DNA of 22,036 nucleotides from NCBI GenBank assembly GCA_964591565.1, contig CAZQEC010000018.1, positions 1-22,036 of the forward strand, read 5' to 3'. The DNA comes from CAZQEC01 sp964591565 (GTDB taxonomy: Bacteria; Patescibacteriota; UBA1384; CAJBMM01). Shown in pieces: positions 13,271 through 20,815 of the stretch. Under the pieces are notes generated by a model. It was given only the letters and a program-made list of their open reading frames with translations, had not been told where the DNA came from and searched no databases. The stretch's first letter is position 1. Every line of letters starts with the position of its first letter. The position numbers and the translations under genes are program-made.

Positions 13271-14797
13271 ATGAGTAAATTGTCTAAACAATCAATCCGG
13301 GTACGTTTTGCGCCCAGTCCAACCGGTGATCCGCACGTCGGTAATGTGCGCACGACATGATTTAATTATCTATTCGCTAAACACGCGAATGGTGTTTTCA
13401 TCGTCCGCTTAGAAGACACCGACAAAGCGCGCGAAGTGGCTGGGTCGGAAGAAAAAATCAAGCAAGGCCTCGAGTGGCTAGGACTTAATGCCGATGAAAG
13501 CCCGTGGCACGGAGGCGAGTTTGGACCATATCGTCAATCTGAGCGATTGAGTCAATATCAAGAACACGCCGATGAACTAATCAAAACCGATCACGCCTAC
13601 TATTGTTTTTGTACGTCTGAGCGCTTGGGAACTATGCGCGCCGACCAAAGTGCCAAACATTTGCCACCACGCTACGATAGATTGTGTCGGTCAATATTAG
13701 AAGATCAAGCCAGTGCTCGGGCTAAAACAGAGGCGCATGTGATAAGAATGAAGGTGCCAGACGGTCAAAAGATCAGCTGGCGAGATTTAGTCAAGGGCGA
13801 CGTAGAGTTTCAATCAAACGAAATTGACGATCAGGTGCTGATCAAATCTGACGGATTTCCAACTTATCATTTGGCCAATGTAGTGGACGATCATTTAATG
13901 AAGATTAGCCATGTTTTACGCGGTGAGGATTGGCTTTCATCCACGCCAAAACATCTGATACTGTATCAAGCGTTTGGCTGGAAACCACCACTATTCGGTC
14001 ATTTTCCGCTCATTTTAGGACCAGACAAAGCCAAATTATCCAAGCGCAACGGGAATACATCGCTGTTATATTATAAGCAGGAGTTAGGTGTGCACCCGAT
14101 AGCCATGACCCATTTTATGGCCACGCTCGGCTGGACACCGCAAGAGGTCAGAGAACAATATGCATTAGATCAATTGACGGCGGACTTTACGCTCGAAAGA
14201 GTGGGCGACTCGCCGGCGATATTTGATTTGGGACGTTTGAATGCTTTCAGTCACCAGTATTATCTGACAGATAGTGAGGAAGCATATTACGCCGATTTCG
14301 TAGGCTGGCTCGAGTTTTTATCTGATGAAGCTGAGGGTATATCTCAATCCGTTAAAATGGACGAGGCGTTTGGTCGTGCCATGGTGGCTCTGGCGCAGAC
14401 GCGCACCGATAATTTTCAGCAAGCGACCGAGTTTATTAGTCAATTTTTGATGTTAGATCTTAAATCGCCGACACCAGCCGATTTAACCTTAGACGGTAAA
14501 ATAGATGCTGATTTGGCTAAAACTGCTCTGCAGACGGTTAAGCAAGGGTTAGAGGGCTTTAATCAGCCACTACCTGATAGTGCGGTGAAGCGGGTGGAAG
14601 TGTTGCAAGAGTATTTTCGGGCAAAGCAACCGACAGAGTTGTCTGGACAGGTTTATTTACATCCAACCCGAGTGGCCATGACTGGGGCGCGCCAATCTAT
14701 GAATATGTTTGAATATCTGTCGGTTTATCTACTGAAAAAAGACGGCAAGACCGAGATCATCAAACGATTGGATCGGGCGATCTCCATCATCTCATAG
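13271..14797 (+). CDS. gltX: Glutamyl-tRNA synthetase with an in-frame UGA at codon 30
   Basis: Class I synthetase charging tRNA-Glu (and tRNA-Gln if non-discriminating). Complete apart from one TGA (13358-13360). Before it: RFAPSPTGDPHVGN with the HIGH-type HVGN. After it, in the same frame: FNYLFAKHANG, RLEDTDKA, a zinc-type CFC...Y...C segment (after about residue 112), and KLSKRNG as KMSKS loop. In homologues the TGA position is usually Leu, Ile or Trp (RTALFNYLFA-like). Length would be 508. Start at 13271, or 13262 in frame. An internal start such as the GTG at 13436 would lose the ATP-binding HIGH motif. Causes to weigh: sequencing or assembly error, recent nonsense mutation, or recoding. 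It ends 3 bp from the convergent GT4 gene. Confidence 0.9.
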
Positions 14798-14800
14798 ATA

Positions 14801-15937
14801 TTATCGTTTAACTGTTTCTAGCACGCTCATATAAACCGCCAGCGTTTCTTTGGCGGTCTTGTCCCAAGAAAACTTTTTCAGTTGTTGCTGGCCTTTTTGT
14901 ACTAGTTCACTCGACAGTTTGGCATCTGTGGCGACTTGTGACATCCTCTCGGCTAATTTATGAACGTTTTTGGTTGGGAAATACAACGCCGCATCGCCAG
15001 CCACCTCGGGCAGAGAAGAGTTATTTGCCACAATTACCGGCACTTTATAGCTAAATGATTCGAGCACCGACAAGCCAAATCCTTCATACTCGGATGGGAT
15101 AACACAGGCCACCGCGTTATGGTAAAGTGCGGGCAAAAGATCTTCGGGTGCAAAGCCGGGCGTGACTAAATCGGATTTGTACGGATGATCCTCGACCGCG
15201 GCGTAGACGTCTGGTCCGGCGGCCGATTGATCGCCTAGCAGGACTAGTTTATGCGGCAATTTGGTCGCTTTTTTGAATGAGGTAAAAGCGTTGAGCAACG
15301 TTAGTATGCCTTTATGTGGTCTCCATTGGCTAACAAAAATAAAATATGGTTGATTTATGTTCAAATATCTCTGCACCGCGCCAGATTGTCGCAAGGAAAA
15401 CTCCGGTTTCTGCGGACCGCCCTCATAGATCATGGCTATTTTAGCGCTGTTCAATCGTAAATGCTTGATTGCATCGTGAGCCGAGTATTTAGAGATGGCA
15501 ATTACTTGATTTGCCGCTTTTAAGGCGTGGCGAAAAATTAAGCGAAAAATAAGGTGGCGCAATTTTGATTTTTTGCTCCGTCCAGCGGGAAAAAAATACA
15601 AAGTCATATCGTGAAGGGTGGTGACAAATGGTTTTTTATAGCGCACTGGGTGGTTGAAGTTCAAAAAGTGCACTAAATCTAGCTTGTGACGGTTAAGCAT
15701 TTTCAGGAATGAGGTTTGTTCAGCCACCGAGTAGTGCTTGGCGATGACCACAACCGGATGAAAATTAGCGCCCGAAATCGTCCACTCTTTCTTATCCTCT
15801 GGTGTTATGAAGACGGTATAATTGTTGTGGTGGTCAATTTGCGCCAAATGACGCAGTAACTCTTGAGTGTAGCGACCAAGCCCGGCGGTTTTGCTACGTA
15901 AAAAGCGCGCGTCAATGCCAATGTGATATTTTTTCAT
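14801..15937 (-). CDS. GT4-family glycosyltransferase
   Basis: A 378-residue GT-B fold retaining glycosyltransferase. Seen: N-terminal IGIDARFL...GLGRYT (glycine loop at 19-23); HD at 112-113; FVSQWRPHKG at 201-210; and the nucleotide-sugar EX7E motif, Glu285 to Glu293, in PSEYEGFGLSVLE. No membrane segment; probably acts at the cytoplasmic face on a lipid-linked or surface glycan. Donor and acceptor cannot be told from sequence. It is divergent from the PIG-L gene, with a palindromic heptad repeat between. TGC-TACAAT-GACCTT-ATG supports a leaderless start at 15937. Confidence 0.9.
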   Translation of the reverse strand: MKKYHIGIDARFLRSKTAGLGRYTQELLRHLAQIDHHNNYTVFITPEDKKEWTISGANFHPVVVIAKHYSVAEQTSFLKMLNRHKLDLVHFLNFNHPVRYKKPFVTTLHDMTLYFFPAGRSKKSKLRHLIFRLIFRHALKAANQVIAISKYSAHDAIKHLRLNSAKIAMIYEGGPQKPEFSLRQSGAVQRYLNINQPYFIFVSQWRPHKGILTLLNAFTSFKKATKLPHKLVLLGDQSAAGPDVYAAVEDHPYKSDLVTPGFAPEDLLPALYHNAVACVIPSEYEGFGLSVLESFSYKVPVIVANNSSLPEVAGDAALYFPTKNVHKLAERMSQVATDAKLSSELVQKGQQQLKKFSWDKTAKETLAVYMSVLETVKR

Positions 15938-15943
15938 AAGGTC

Positions 15944-15952
15944 ATTGTAGCA
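15944..15952 (-). promoter_or_regulatory. Extended -10 promoter, leaderless, for the GT4 gene
   Basis: Minus strand TGC-TACAAT, six bases, ATG at 15937. The -10 is identical to that of yraN and of the putative small RNA. Confidence 0.6.
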
Positions 15953-15963
15953 GAATGAGGAGG

Positions 15964-16048
15964 TATTAGGTATGGCGTATCATGAATTATGTATCAGAAA
16001 CTGAATCATTCCTGATTGCCTGATACCTTATACCTGATACATAATACC
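15964..16048. repeat. Palindromic heptad repeat between divergent genes
   Basis: Left half in 7-base steps: TATTAGG, TATGGCG, TATCATG, AATTATG, TATCAGA. Right half reads the complementary family in the other orientation: TGATACC, TTATACC, TGATACA, TAATACC (16021-16048). The halves can pair in heptad register to form a large imperfect hairpin or cruciform between the two promoters. Confidence 0.75.
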
Positions 16049-16056
16049 GAAATTTA

Positions 16057-16065
16057 TGCTATGCT
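16057..16065 (+). promoter_or_regulatory. Extended -10 promoter, leaderless, for the PIG-L gene
   Basis: TGC-TATGCT-GGCGAC-ATG with the start codon at 16072; same geometry as the wecA-like and yraN genes. Confidence 0.6.
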
Positions 16066-16071
16066 GGCGAC

Positions 16072-16875
16072 ATGATTTTGCCAAAACTAAAACGCTTAAT
16101 TCATGGTTATAAAACGCTATCGTCTATACTGGATTGGCGTCAGTTATACGCCTACACTCAAGAGGGTATTGCGCTGGAGATTTTATTTATTCCAGACGAT
16201 AGTGCTGTACAAACTATCATGATTATTGCCCCGCATCCCAACGACGAGGTGTTTGGTTGTGGAGGCGCTTTAGCACTTCATCGCAAACGTGGCGACGCTG
16301 TGCACGTTATTTACTTAACTGATGGTAGTCGCGGTACTATGTCCGGTAGCCGAGATCGCTCTTTGATTGCCAAACGTGAGCAAGAAGCGAAAGAAGGCCT
16401 CGATATTTTAGGTGGGGCAATGCATCAATTTTGGCGTTTTGCAGATGGGGCTTTTGCCATTAATAAAACGACTGTTGGTTTACTGAAGGGCCAGCTTGAA
16501 AAAATTCGCCCTGATGTTGTGTACATACCATGGTTTGGAGACGATCATACCGATCATCGAGCCGTGGCACCGTTATTGTTTGCTACAACGTCTCAATTTA
16601 AAACTCCGCTTAGTTTTGAAGTGCGACAGTATGAGGTGTGGGCGCCACTTATTCCGAATCGGCTGATCGAAATTGGGGATGTGCTCAAAGAAAAAATCAA
16701 AGCCATGGAAGCTCATCAAAGCCAATTGCCTAAACGATTTCACCGAGATGGCATATTAGGGCTTAATGCCTATAGAGGGGCGTTTGGTGGTCTTGATGAC
16801 CCCGCAGAGGCCTACTTAGCGTTGTCTGCAGACCGCTTTTCGCATTTTATGAGCCAGATCGTACAGTTGCCTTAA
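16072..16875 (+). CDS. PIG-L family deacetylase with altered PHPDDE motif
   Basis: A 267-residue LmbE/PIG-L protein, zinc-dependent N-deacetylases of GlcNAc-containing glycoconjugates. Seen: IIAPHPNDEVFGCGG at 51-65, VIYLTDGSRG, RDRSLIAKREQEAKEGLDILG, and the late HxDH (His159-Thr-Asp-His162). Family knowledge: in PHPDDE the His and second Asp bind zinc and the first Asp is the general base. Here the first Asp is Asn57, so the metal site looks intact (His55, Asp58, His162) but the usual base is missing. Either another residue serves or activity is reduced. No signal peptide. The convergent kinase-like gene ends 3 bp away. Confidence 0.85.
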   Translation: MILPKLKRLIHGYKTLSSILDWRQLYAYTQEGIALEILFIPDDSAVQTIMIIAPHPNDEVFGCGGALALHRKRGDAVHVIYLTDGSRGTMSGSRDRSLIAKREQEAKEGLDILGGAMHQFWRFADGAFAINKTTVGLLKGQLEKIRPDVVYIPWFGDDHTDHRAVAPLLFATTSQFKTPLSFEVRQYEVWAPLIPNRLIEIGDVLKEKIKAMEAHQSQLPKRFHRDGILGLNAYRGAFGGLDDPAEAYLALSADRFSHFMSQIVQLP

Positions 16876-16878
16876 GGG

Positions 16879-18222
16879 CTATTCGCTGGTAATGGCTTCG
16901 GCTGAAGCTGGATAGGTGGCAAGATGGTGCTTCGGGAGGACTAATTGTATGGTAACGTGTTGCGGTGGCTCAAAAGCGGCTTGTAATTTACCGCCAAAAG
17001 TTGAAGCCAGGTTTTGTCCGAGCCAGTAACGAATGCCAAGAACACTGGTGACATCGGTCGGTTGGGCTTGGTCAACCGCATCTTCTGGTTGTGCCTGCGT
17101 ATTAAATGATTCTGTTGATATTGTCAGAGCCCAATTAGCCGAATCGAGTGCGGCGTATGCTACATTTATGCTACCGTGGCTAACGTGCTCAGTGGTAACG
17201 TCTAACATTAAGCGAATTATTTGCTTGATTAAGTTAGGGTCTCCTGCCACGATTGCTTGCGGGTTTGGTATCACGGTTAAGATGCGAGTGTCGCGACCGA
17301 CCAGAGTTGGGCTTATTTCCGTAATAACGTCTTTGGCAATTCTGGCCATATTAACCAGTCCGTGTCCGGTGACTATTCCGCCACGCTCAGTTTTGGCGAT
17401 CAGACTTAAGCTGTACATTAGCGCATTGGCCTGACCAGTTTTACGCAGTATTTCGGTCATTAAGTTTTGATCGTCTGGATCGGTAAATTGAGCGTGATTA
17501 GCTAATGCTTGCGCCGTAGTATAGGCGCGCGATATCGGTTGTTCAAGATCATGAGCGGCCCTGGTGATGAAGGTATTTTGAATCTGATTTAAACCATGCA
17601 GGTCGTGATAGAGTTTGGCATAGCCGATAAAATGGAAGTGATTAATGAGCAGGATGAAGATAATTAAGACACTGGCGATTAAGACGTATAGAGATTGCTG
17701 AAATGATTTATGCGCCAGAGCGTCTACGTCGGCCACCGAAATTTTGGTGGCGAGAAGCGCTATTTTTTCGTTTTGGTCGTTATGCGTCGGGGTGATAATT
17801 GACCATATTCGTGATTGATCAACCGGGTCTTTTTCAAAGATCGCCACGGCACGATTTTCGCTCCAAGCTAAATTGGATGAAGGATCAGTTAGCACAGCCA
17901 ACTCTTTGCCCGGATTTGTGGTAGAGACGGTCGAAAAATTATTGTCCGTTGGATTGAAGCGATAAACAGTGACCTCTTTTAGCCCCCTTTCCTTATCCAC
18001 CAAACGTTTCAGTTGCTGATTTAAGATCGCCGGCTTATCCATAGATTGGTTGATTGTCGGCTCGACTGCGGCAGTAAATAACACCGCTTTTTTTTGCAAC
18101 TCGGCATTTAGGGTTTGATTAAAACCATTTTGGTGCAGAAGTAGATTGACCACTAAAATTGATGGTACAACCACGATTAATAATAATGAATACAGAAACT
18201 GTCGTAAATGGAGCGATTTCAT
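16879..18222 (-). CDS. Sensor histidine-kinase-like protein with degenerate ATPase domain
   Basis: 447 residues. TM1 at about 8-29, an extracytoplasmic sensor region (30-175), TM2 at about 176-197, then a dimerisation helix with a His in RAAHDLEQPIS (His224). The C-terminal region aligns loosely with HATPase_c, but the N-box Asn is missing (MLDVTTEHV where LLDNALKYT-like sequence is expected) and no DxGxG is seen; only a weak VLGIRYWLGQNLASTFGG resembles the G2 region. ATP binding is doubtful, so it may be a pseudokinase or a scaffold. It starts 3 bp after the stalk-protein gene, with GAAGGA as binding site, so they form an operon. No response regulator gene in the window. Confidence 0.75.
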   Translation of the reverse strand: MKSLHLRQFLYSLLLIVVVPSILVVNLLLHQNGFNQTLNAELQKKAVLFTAAVEPTINQSMDKPAILNQQLKRLVDKERGLKEVTVYRFNPTDNNFSTVSTTNPGKELAVLTDPSSNLAWSENRAVAIFEKDPVDQSRIWSIITPTHNDQNEKIALLATKISVADVDALAHKSFQQSLYVLIASVLIIFILLINHFHFIGYAKLYHDLHGLNQIQNTFITRAAHDLEQPISRAYTTAQALANHAQFTDPDDQNLMTEILRKTGQANALMYSLSLIAKTERGGIVTGHGLVNMARIAKDVITEISPTLVGRDTRILTVIPNPQAIVAGDPNLIKQIIRLMLDVTTEHVSHGSINVAYAALDSANWALTISTESFNTQAQPEDAVDQAQPTDVTSVLGIRYWLGQNLASTFGGKLQAAFEPPQHVTIQLVLPKHHLATYPASAEAITSE

Positions 18223-18225
18223 ACT

Positions 18226-19263
18226 CTATCCTTCAAGTGCGAGGTCGGTGTCGTGCGAGCTGTGATGGCGGTAAATGGCGTACGATACGGCACTGGTCAC
18301 CAGCACGCTTAACACAAGCGCGAACAGATATTGTATTGGAATGACAATACGCTCTTTAGTAATTAAATTGGCGCTCGTATTTAGGTCGCTGGCGGTACTA
18401 ATAGCCGGTAATGTAAACGGCCGAGTAACCGAAATAATTTTGGCCGGGTCTTTAGGGTCGGTGATTGAAATAGTCAAAGTGTGGTTACCCGGCTGAAGCG
18501 GATCAGTCACTTCGTAGACCACATTGCCGTTTTTATCTGAAGTAGTGCGAACCACTAGTGGATCTGATTGAATCGTGATGGTGACGGGGGCGTTGGCTTC
18601 GGGAATTGTAAACTGCACTTTGACCGCATCGCGCGATTTGTCGGCGCTCACGGTACGATGCATCACCAGTGAATTGGTGATTATTTGCTTAATTTCGGTC
18701 ACGGTTTGAGTAATAGATGCGCCACTAATACTGGCCACGGCGGCGGAGTCTGTAGCTGGAGAAGCATCAGTCGTTGGTTTAGTAGTAATAGGTTTAGCAG
18801 TAGTTGAGCTTGGATTTGTGGCTGGAGTGGTAGTGGTTGTGGTGGTGTCTGGAGTGGTGACGGCTGGAGTTGTAGCGGTTGGGCTGGTAGAGGATGGGGT
18901 TTGATCTGGTGTTGTAGTAGGAGTGGTAGTCGTCGGTGTAGTATCACTCGGCGCCGTTGTAGTTGGGGTTGTATCACTCGGGGTTGGTGTAGTCGTCGGT
19001 GTAGTATCACTCGGCGTGGTGCCACCAGTGTCTGTTGTGGTGGGCGTTGTGTCGGGAGTGGTGGTGGTTGTACCGCCGGTTGATGTGTCTGAAGGGTCTG
19101 GAGGAGATAGAGTAGTTGGTCCTTCTAGTGTAATGGTAGTTTGAACGTCACCACTAAGCGAATCGGCGCTAGATTGACTTGAGTTACTGTATAAATAGCC
19201 CGCGCCAACGATCGCTAAGGTGGCCATGCTCAAAGTCCAAGTAATAATGGCGTATTTTGACAT
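18226..19263 (-). CDS. Membrane-anchored Thr/Pro-rich stalk protein with Ig-like domain
   Basis: 345 residues: an N-terminal hydrophobic segment (5-25, signal anchor or signal peptide), a low-complexity Thr/Pro/Ser stalk (about 44-172) with repeated PSDTTPTTT-like units, a beta-rich Ig-like domain (about 205-285; TSDKNGNVVYEV...LQPGNHTLTISITDP), a C-terminal membrane helix (about 307-331) and a short cytoplasmic tail. The stalk resembles O-glycosylated linkers that lift a domain off the cell surface. The Ig-like domain may contact a host or a neighbouring surface protein. GGGAGGG precedes the ATG. First gene of an operon with the kinase-like protein, suggesting a ligand-sensing or anchoring pair (inference). 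Confidence 0.75.
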   Translation of the reverse strand: MSKYAIITWTLSMATLAIVGAGYLYSNSSQSSADSLSGDVQTTITLEGPTTLSPPDPSDTSTGGTTTTTPDTTPTTTDTGGTTPSDTTPTTTPTPSDTTPTTTAPSDTTPTTTTPTTTPDQTPSSTSPTATTPAVTTPDTTTTTTTPATNPSSTTAKPITTKPTTDASPATDSAAVASISGASITQTVTEIKQIITNSLVMHRTVSADKSRDAVKVQFTIPEANAPVTITIQSDPLVVRTTSDKNGNVVYEVTDPLQPGNHTLTISITDPKDPAKIISVTRPFTLPAISTASDLNTSANLITKERIVIPIQYLFALVLSVLVTSAVSYAIYRHHSSHDTDLALEG

Positions 19264-19329
19264 TTTTTACCCTCCCTATGTTTACAATAACATAAAGTAG
19301 TATGGTGTAAAATTGGGGTGGTGATAATT

Positions 19330-19404
19330 TGGCTGGGGAGGAAGGATTCGAACCTTCTATCTTCTGCTCCAGAGGCAGACGCCGTACCGCTTGGCCACTC
19401 CCCA
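19330..19404 (-). tRNA. tRNA-Gln (anticodon CUG)
   Basis: Minus strand, 75 nt with encoded CCA. Acceptor TGGGGAG/CTCCCCA, discriminator G; D-arm GCC/GGC; anticodon stem TCTGC/GCAGA with loop CTCTGGA, giving anticodon CTG; T-arm GAAGG-TTCGAAT-CCTTC. The U1-A72 pair with G73 is typical of tRNA-Gln. It lies just upstream of the stalk-protein gene in the same direction. Confidence 0.95.
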
Positions 19405-19583
19405 AATGACAATTAACCCGTCCTTCGCCCTTCGATAGACACAAGAGCTACGGAGGGCAGGCAATTAACAATTAACTGCGGAACTTATTTTACGATATTT
19501 TGGCTTCAAGATCAACCGCGAGCTGTTGCGTGGTTCTGGCAATCCTGCTATCTATAGATTAAGGTCAAAAAAAAGGAGTTCGA
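19405..19583. repeat. Intergenic repeats between tRNA-Gln and the DUF1761 gene
   Basis: CAATTAA heptads (one unit near 19411, two tandem units at 19462-19475) flank a GC-richer CCGTCCTTCG...CGGAGGGCAGG segment, a partly inverted repeat of a type I recognise from other Patescibacteria intergenic regions. A TGCTATCTATAGATT stretch near 19546-19560 may hold the DUF1761 promoter, followed by AAAGGAG before its ATG. Confidence 0.6.
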
Positions 19584-19997
19584 ATGCCTCAAGTTGATGT
19601 GAATTGGCTAGCGGTGGTTGTGAGCGGGGTGGTCAGTATGATGATTGGGTTTGTATATTATGCCAAACCGGTTTTTGGCAAAATGTGGATGAAAGAGGTT
19701 GGGAAAACCGAGAAAGAAATTCAAGAGGGCGCAAGCACGAGCATGTATGTGATGATGTTTATTAGTTCGCTAGTGCTGGCGTACGTAATGACACACTTTG
19801 TGTCGTATTCTGGCGCGGAGAGCGCAATGGACGGTGCCATCACCGGTTTTTGGGCGTGGCTCGGGTTTGCAGCAACGGCTGGTTTTGCCACTAATTTATT
19901 TTCGGGCAAGTCAATGCGTTTGTTTGCCATTAACTACGGTTATCACCTAGTTGATTTTGTGGTGATTGGCGCGATAGTGGCGCAATGGATGAAGTAG
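19584..19997 (+). CDS. DUF1761 family membrane protein
   Basis: 137 residues with four predicted membrane helices (about 6-27, 51-71, 84-104, 114-134). The pattern VNWLAVVVSGVVSMMIGFVYY...FGKMWMKEVGKTE at the start and a late NYGYHLVDFVVIGAIVAQW fits DUF1761. Function of the family unknown. A clear AAAGGAG sits at 19573-19579. Single gene; it converges on the sigma-factor gene with a hairpin between. Confidence 0.8.
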   Translation: MPQVDVNWLAVVVSGVVSMMIGFVYYAKPVFGKMWMKEVGKTEKEIQEGASTSMYVMMFISSLVLAYVMTHFVSYSGAESAMDGAITGFWAWLGFAATAGFATNLFSGKSMRLFAINYGYHLVDFVVIGAIVAQWMK

Positions 19998-20021
19998 GGT
20001 AATGATCTGAATGATGAATTT

Positions 20022-20051
20022 GTGACCCCGGGCTAACTAGCTCGGGGTCAC
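20022..20051. terminator. Hairpin between convergent DUF1761 and sigma-factor genes
   Basis: A 13-bp stem GTGACCCCGGGCT/AGCTCGGGGTCAC (one wobble pair) with an AACT loop. The stop codon of the sigma gene lies inside it. The T-tract is weak on both strands, so termination strength is uncertain. Confidence 0.6.
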
Positions 20052-20657
20052 TTGTGTTATCGGTGTAAGCCGATGTGGTCTGGTTGGCAACTTTCTGCCT
20101 TTGGCCGATTGTGCCATTTCGACAACAAGTTGTTGACGCAACGCCTCCCGACCGCGATGCAGACGTGAACGTATGGTACCGATACTCGCAGTACCCATCT
20201 CTTTGCCAATCTCTTCGTAGCTCATACCCTCAAGGTCGCAGAGGATCACAGCCATTCGGAAGTCTTTGGACAAAGATGCGAGGCCGCGCTGGAGCCGTTC
20301 GTCTAGCTCTGCCCCCATCACTAGATTTTCCGGATTGGTGGTTTCGTCTGGAATCTCGAGCGCGTAGCTATTCCCCTCATCATCGCCCATCAGTTGGTCA
20401 AGAGAAAGTGGCTGGTGCTTCCCCTTGCGCCGCAAGCTGTCGATGAAATGATTCGAGAGGATGCGGAAAAACCAGTTCTCGAACGGTAGGTTCCGATTGT
20501 ATTTGCCGAAGCCGTTCCAGGCGCGCAGGTAGGCCTCTTGCACCAGATCCTCGGCATCATCGCGGTTGCCGGTCAGGCGGTAGGCAATGTTGAAGGCCTG
20601 CTTCTTGGTTCTGTCAACGTGTCCCTCGAATTCTCGATGGCTTGTGCATGTGGTCAT
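20037..20657 (-). CDS. ECF-type RNA polymerase sigma factor
   Basis: 206 residues from the start at 20657, chosen because AAGGAG ends six bases upstream; an in-frame ATG at 20663 is the alternative. Region 2: AYRLTGNRDDAEDLVQEAYLRAW...PFENWFFRILSNHFIDSLRRKG. Region 4: FRMAVILCDLEGMSYEEIGKEMGTASIGTIRSRLHRGREAL, a helix-turn-helix for the -35. No sigma-1.1 or region 3, so group IV. A basic C-terminal tail follows region 4. No anti-sigma gene adjacent. The codons are more G+C-rich than in neighbouring genes, and the promoter and binding site are more classical, suggesting acquisition or strong expression demand. Confidence 0.93.
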   Translation of the reverse strand: MTTCTSHREFEGHVDRTKKQAFNIAYRLTGNRDDAEDLVQEAYLRAWNGFGKYNRNLPFENWFFRILSNHFIDSLRRKGKHQPLSLDQLMGDDEGNSYALEIPDETTNPENLVMGAELDERLQRGLASLSKDFRMAVILCDLEGMSYEEIGKEMGTASIGTIRSRLHRGREALRQQLVVEMAQSAKGRKLPTRPHRLTPITQVTPS

Positions 20658-20727
20658 ATCCATCTCCTTTTCTAGATACGATGATCGGATGTTAAGGGAA
20701 GGCCGCTGCCGACGAAACGATAGGCAG

Positions 20728-20756
20728 ATTTTACCAGAAAGCACGCCATTAGGCAA
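20728..20756 (-). promoter_or_regulatory. Promoter of the ECF sigma gene
   Basis: Minus strand TTGCCT (20751-20756), a 17-bp spacer ending TGG, then TAAAAT (20728-20733). Predicted start 20721, giving a leader of about 64 nt with AAGGAG near its end. Confidence 0.55.
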
Positions 20757-20815
20757 CTAATGTCGTGAATTATGTCAAAATATGCTTAAATGGATCAAGG
20801 AATAGGAGAATTATC

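Noticed and set aside
13358..13390. A selenocysteine reading of the gltX UGA: an ATTCGC/GCGAAT hairpin begins 11 nt after the UGA, the spacing seen in bacterial SECIS elements.
   Set aside because: The 7-nt loop TAAACAC lacks the G near its start that SelB recognises, the position is a hydrophobic residue in homologues, and nothing else in the window suggests a Sec pathway. Probably coincidence.
13361..14797. A genetic code with UGA as Gly or Trp, as in some Patescibacteria.
   Set aside because: Long genes such as dnaE contain no in-frame TGA, Trp is always TGG, and TGA ends the wecA-like and DUF5678 genes.
18901..19144. Plus-strand ORFs rich in Val/Gly/Ser and Cys/Arg opposite the stalk gene.
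   Set aside because: They are shadows of the Thr/Pro repeat coding region on the minus strand.
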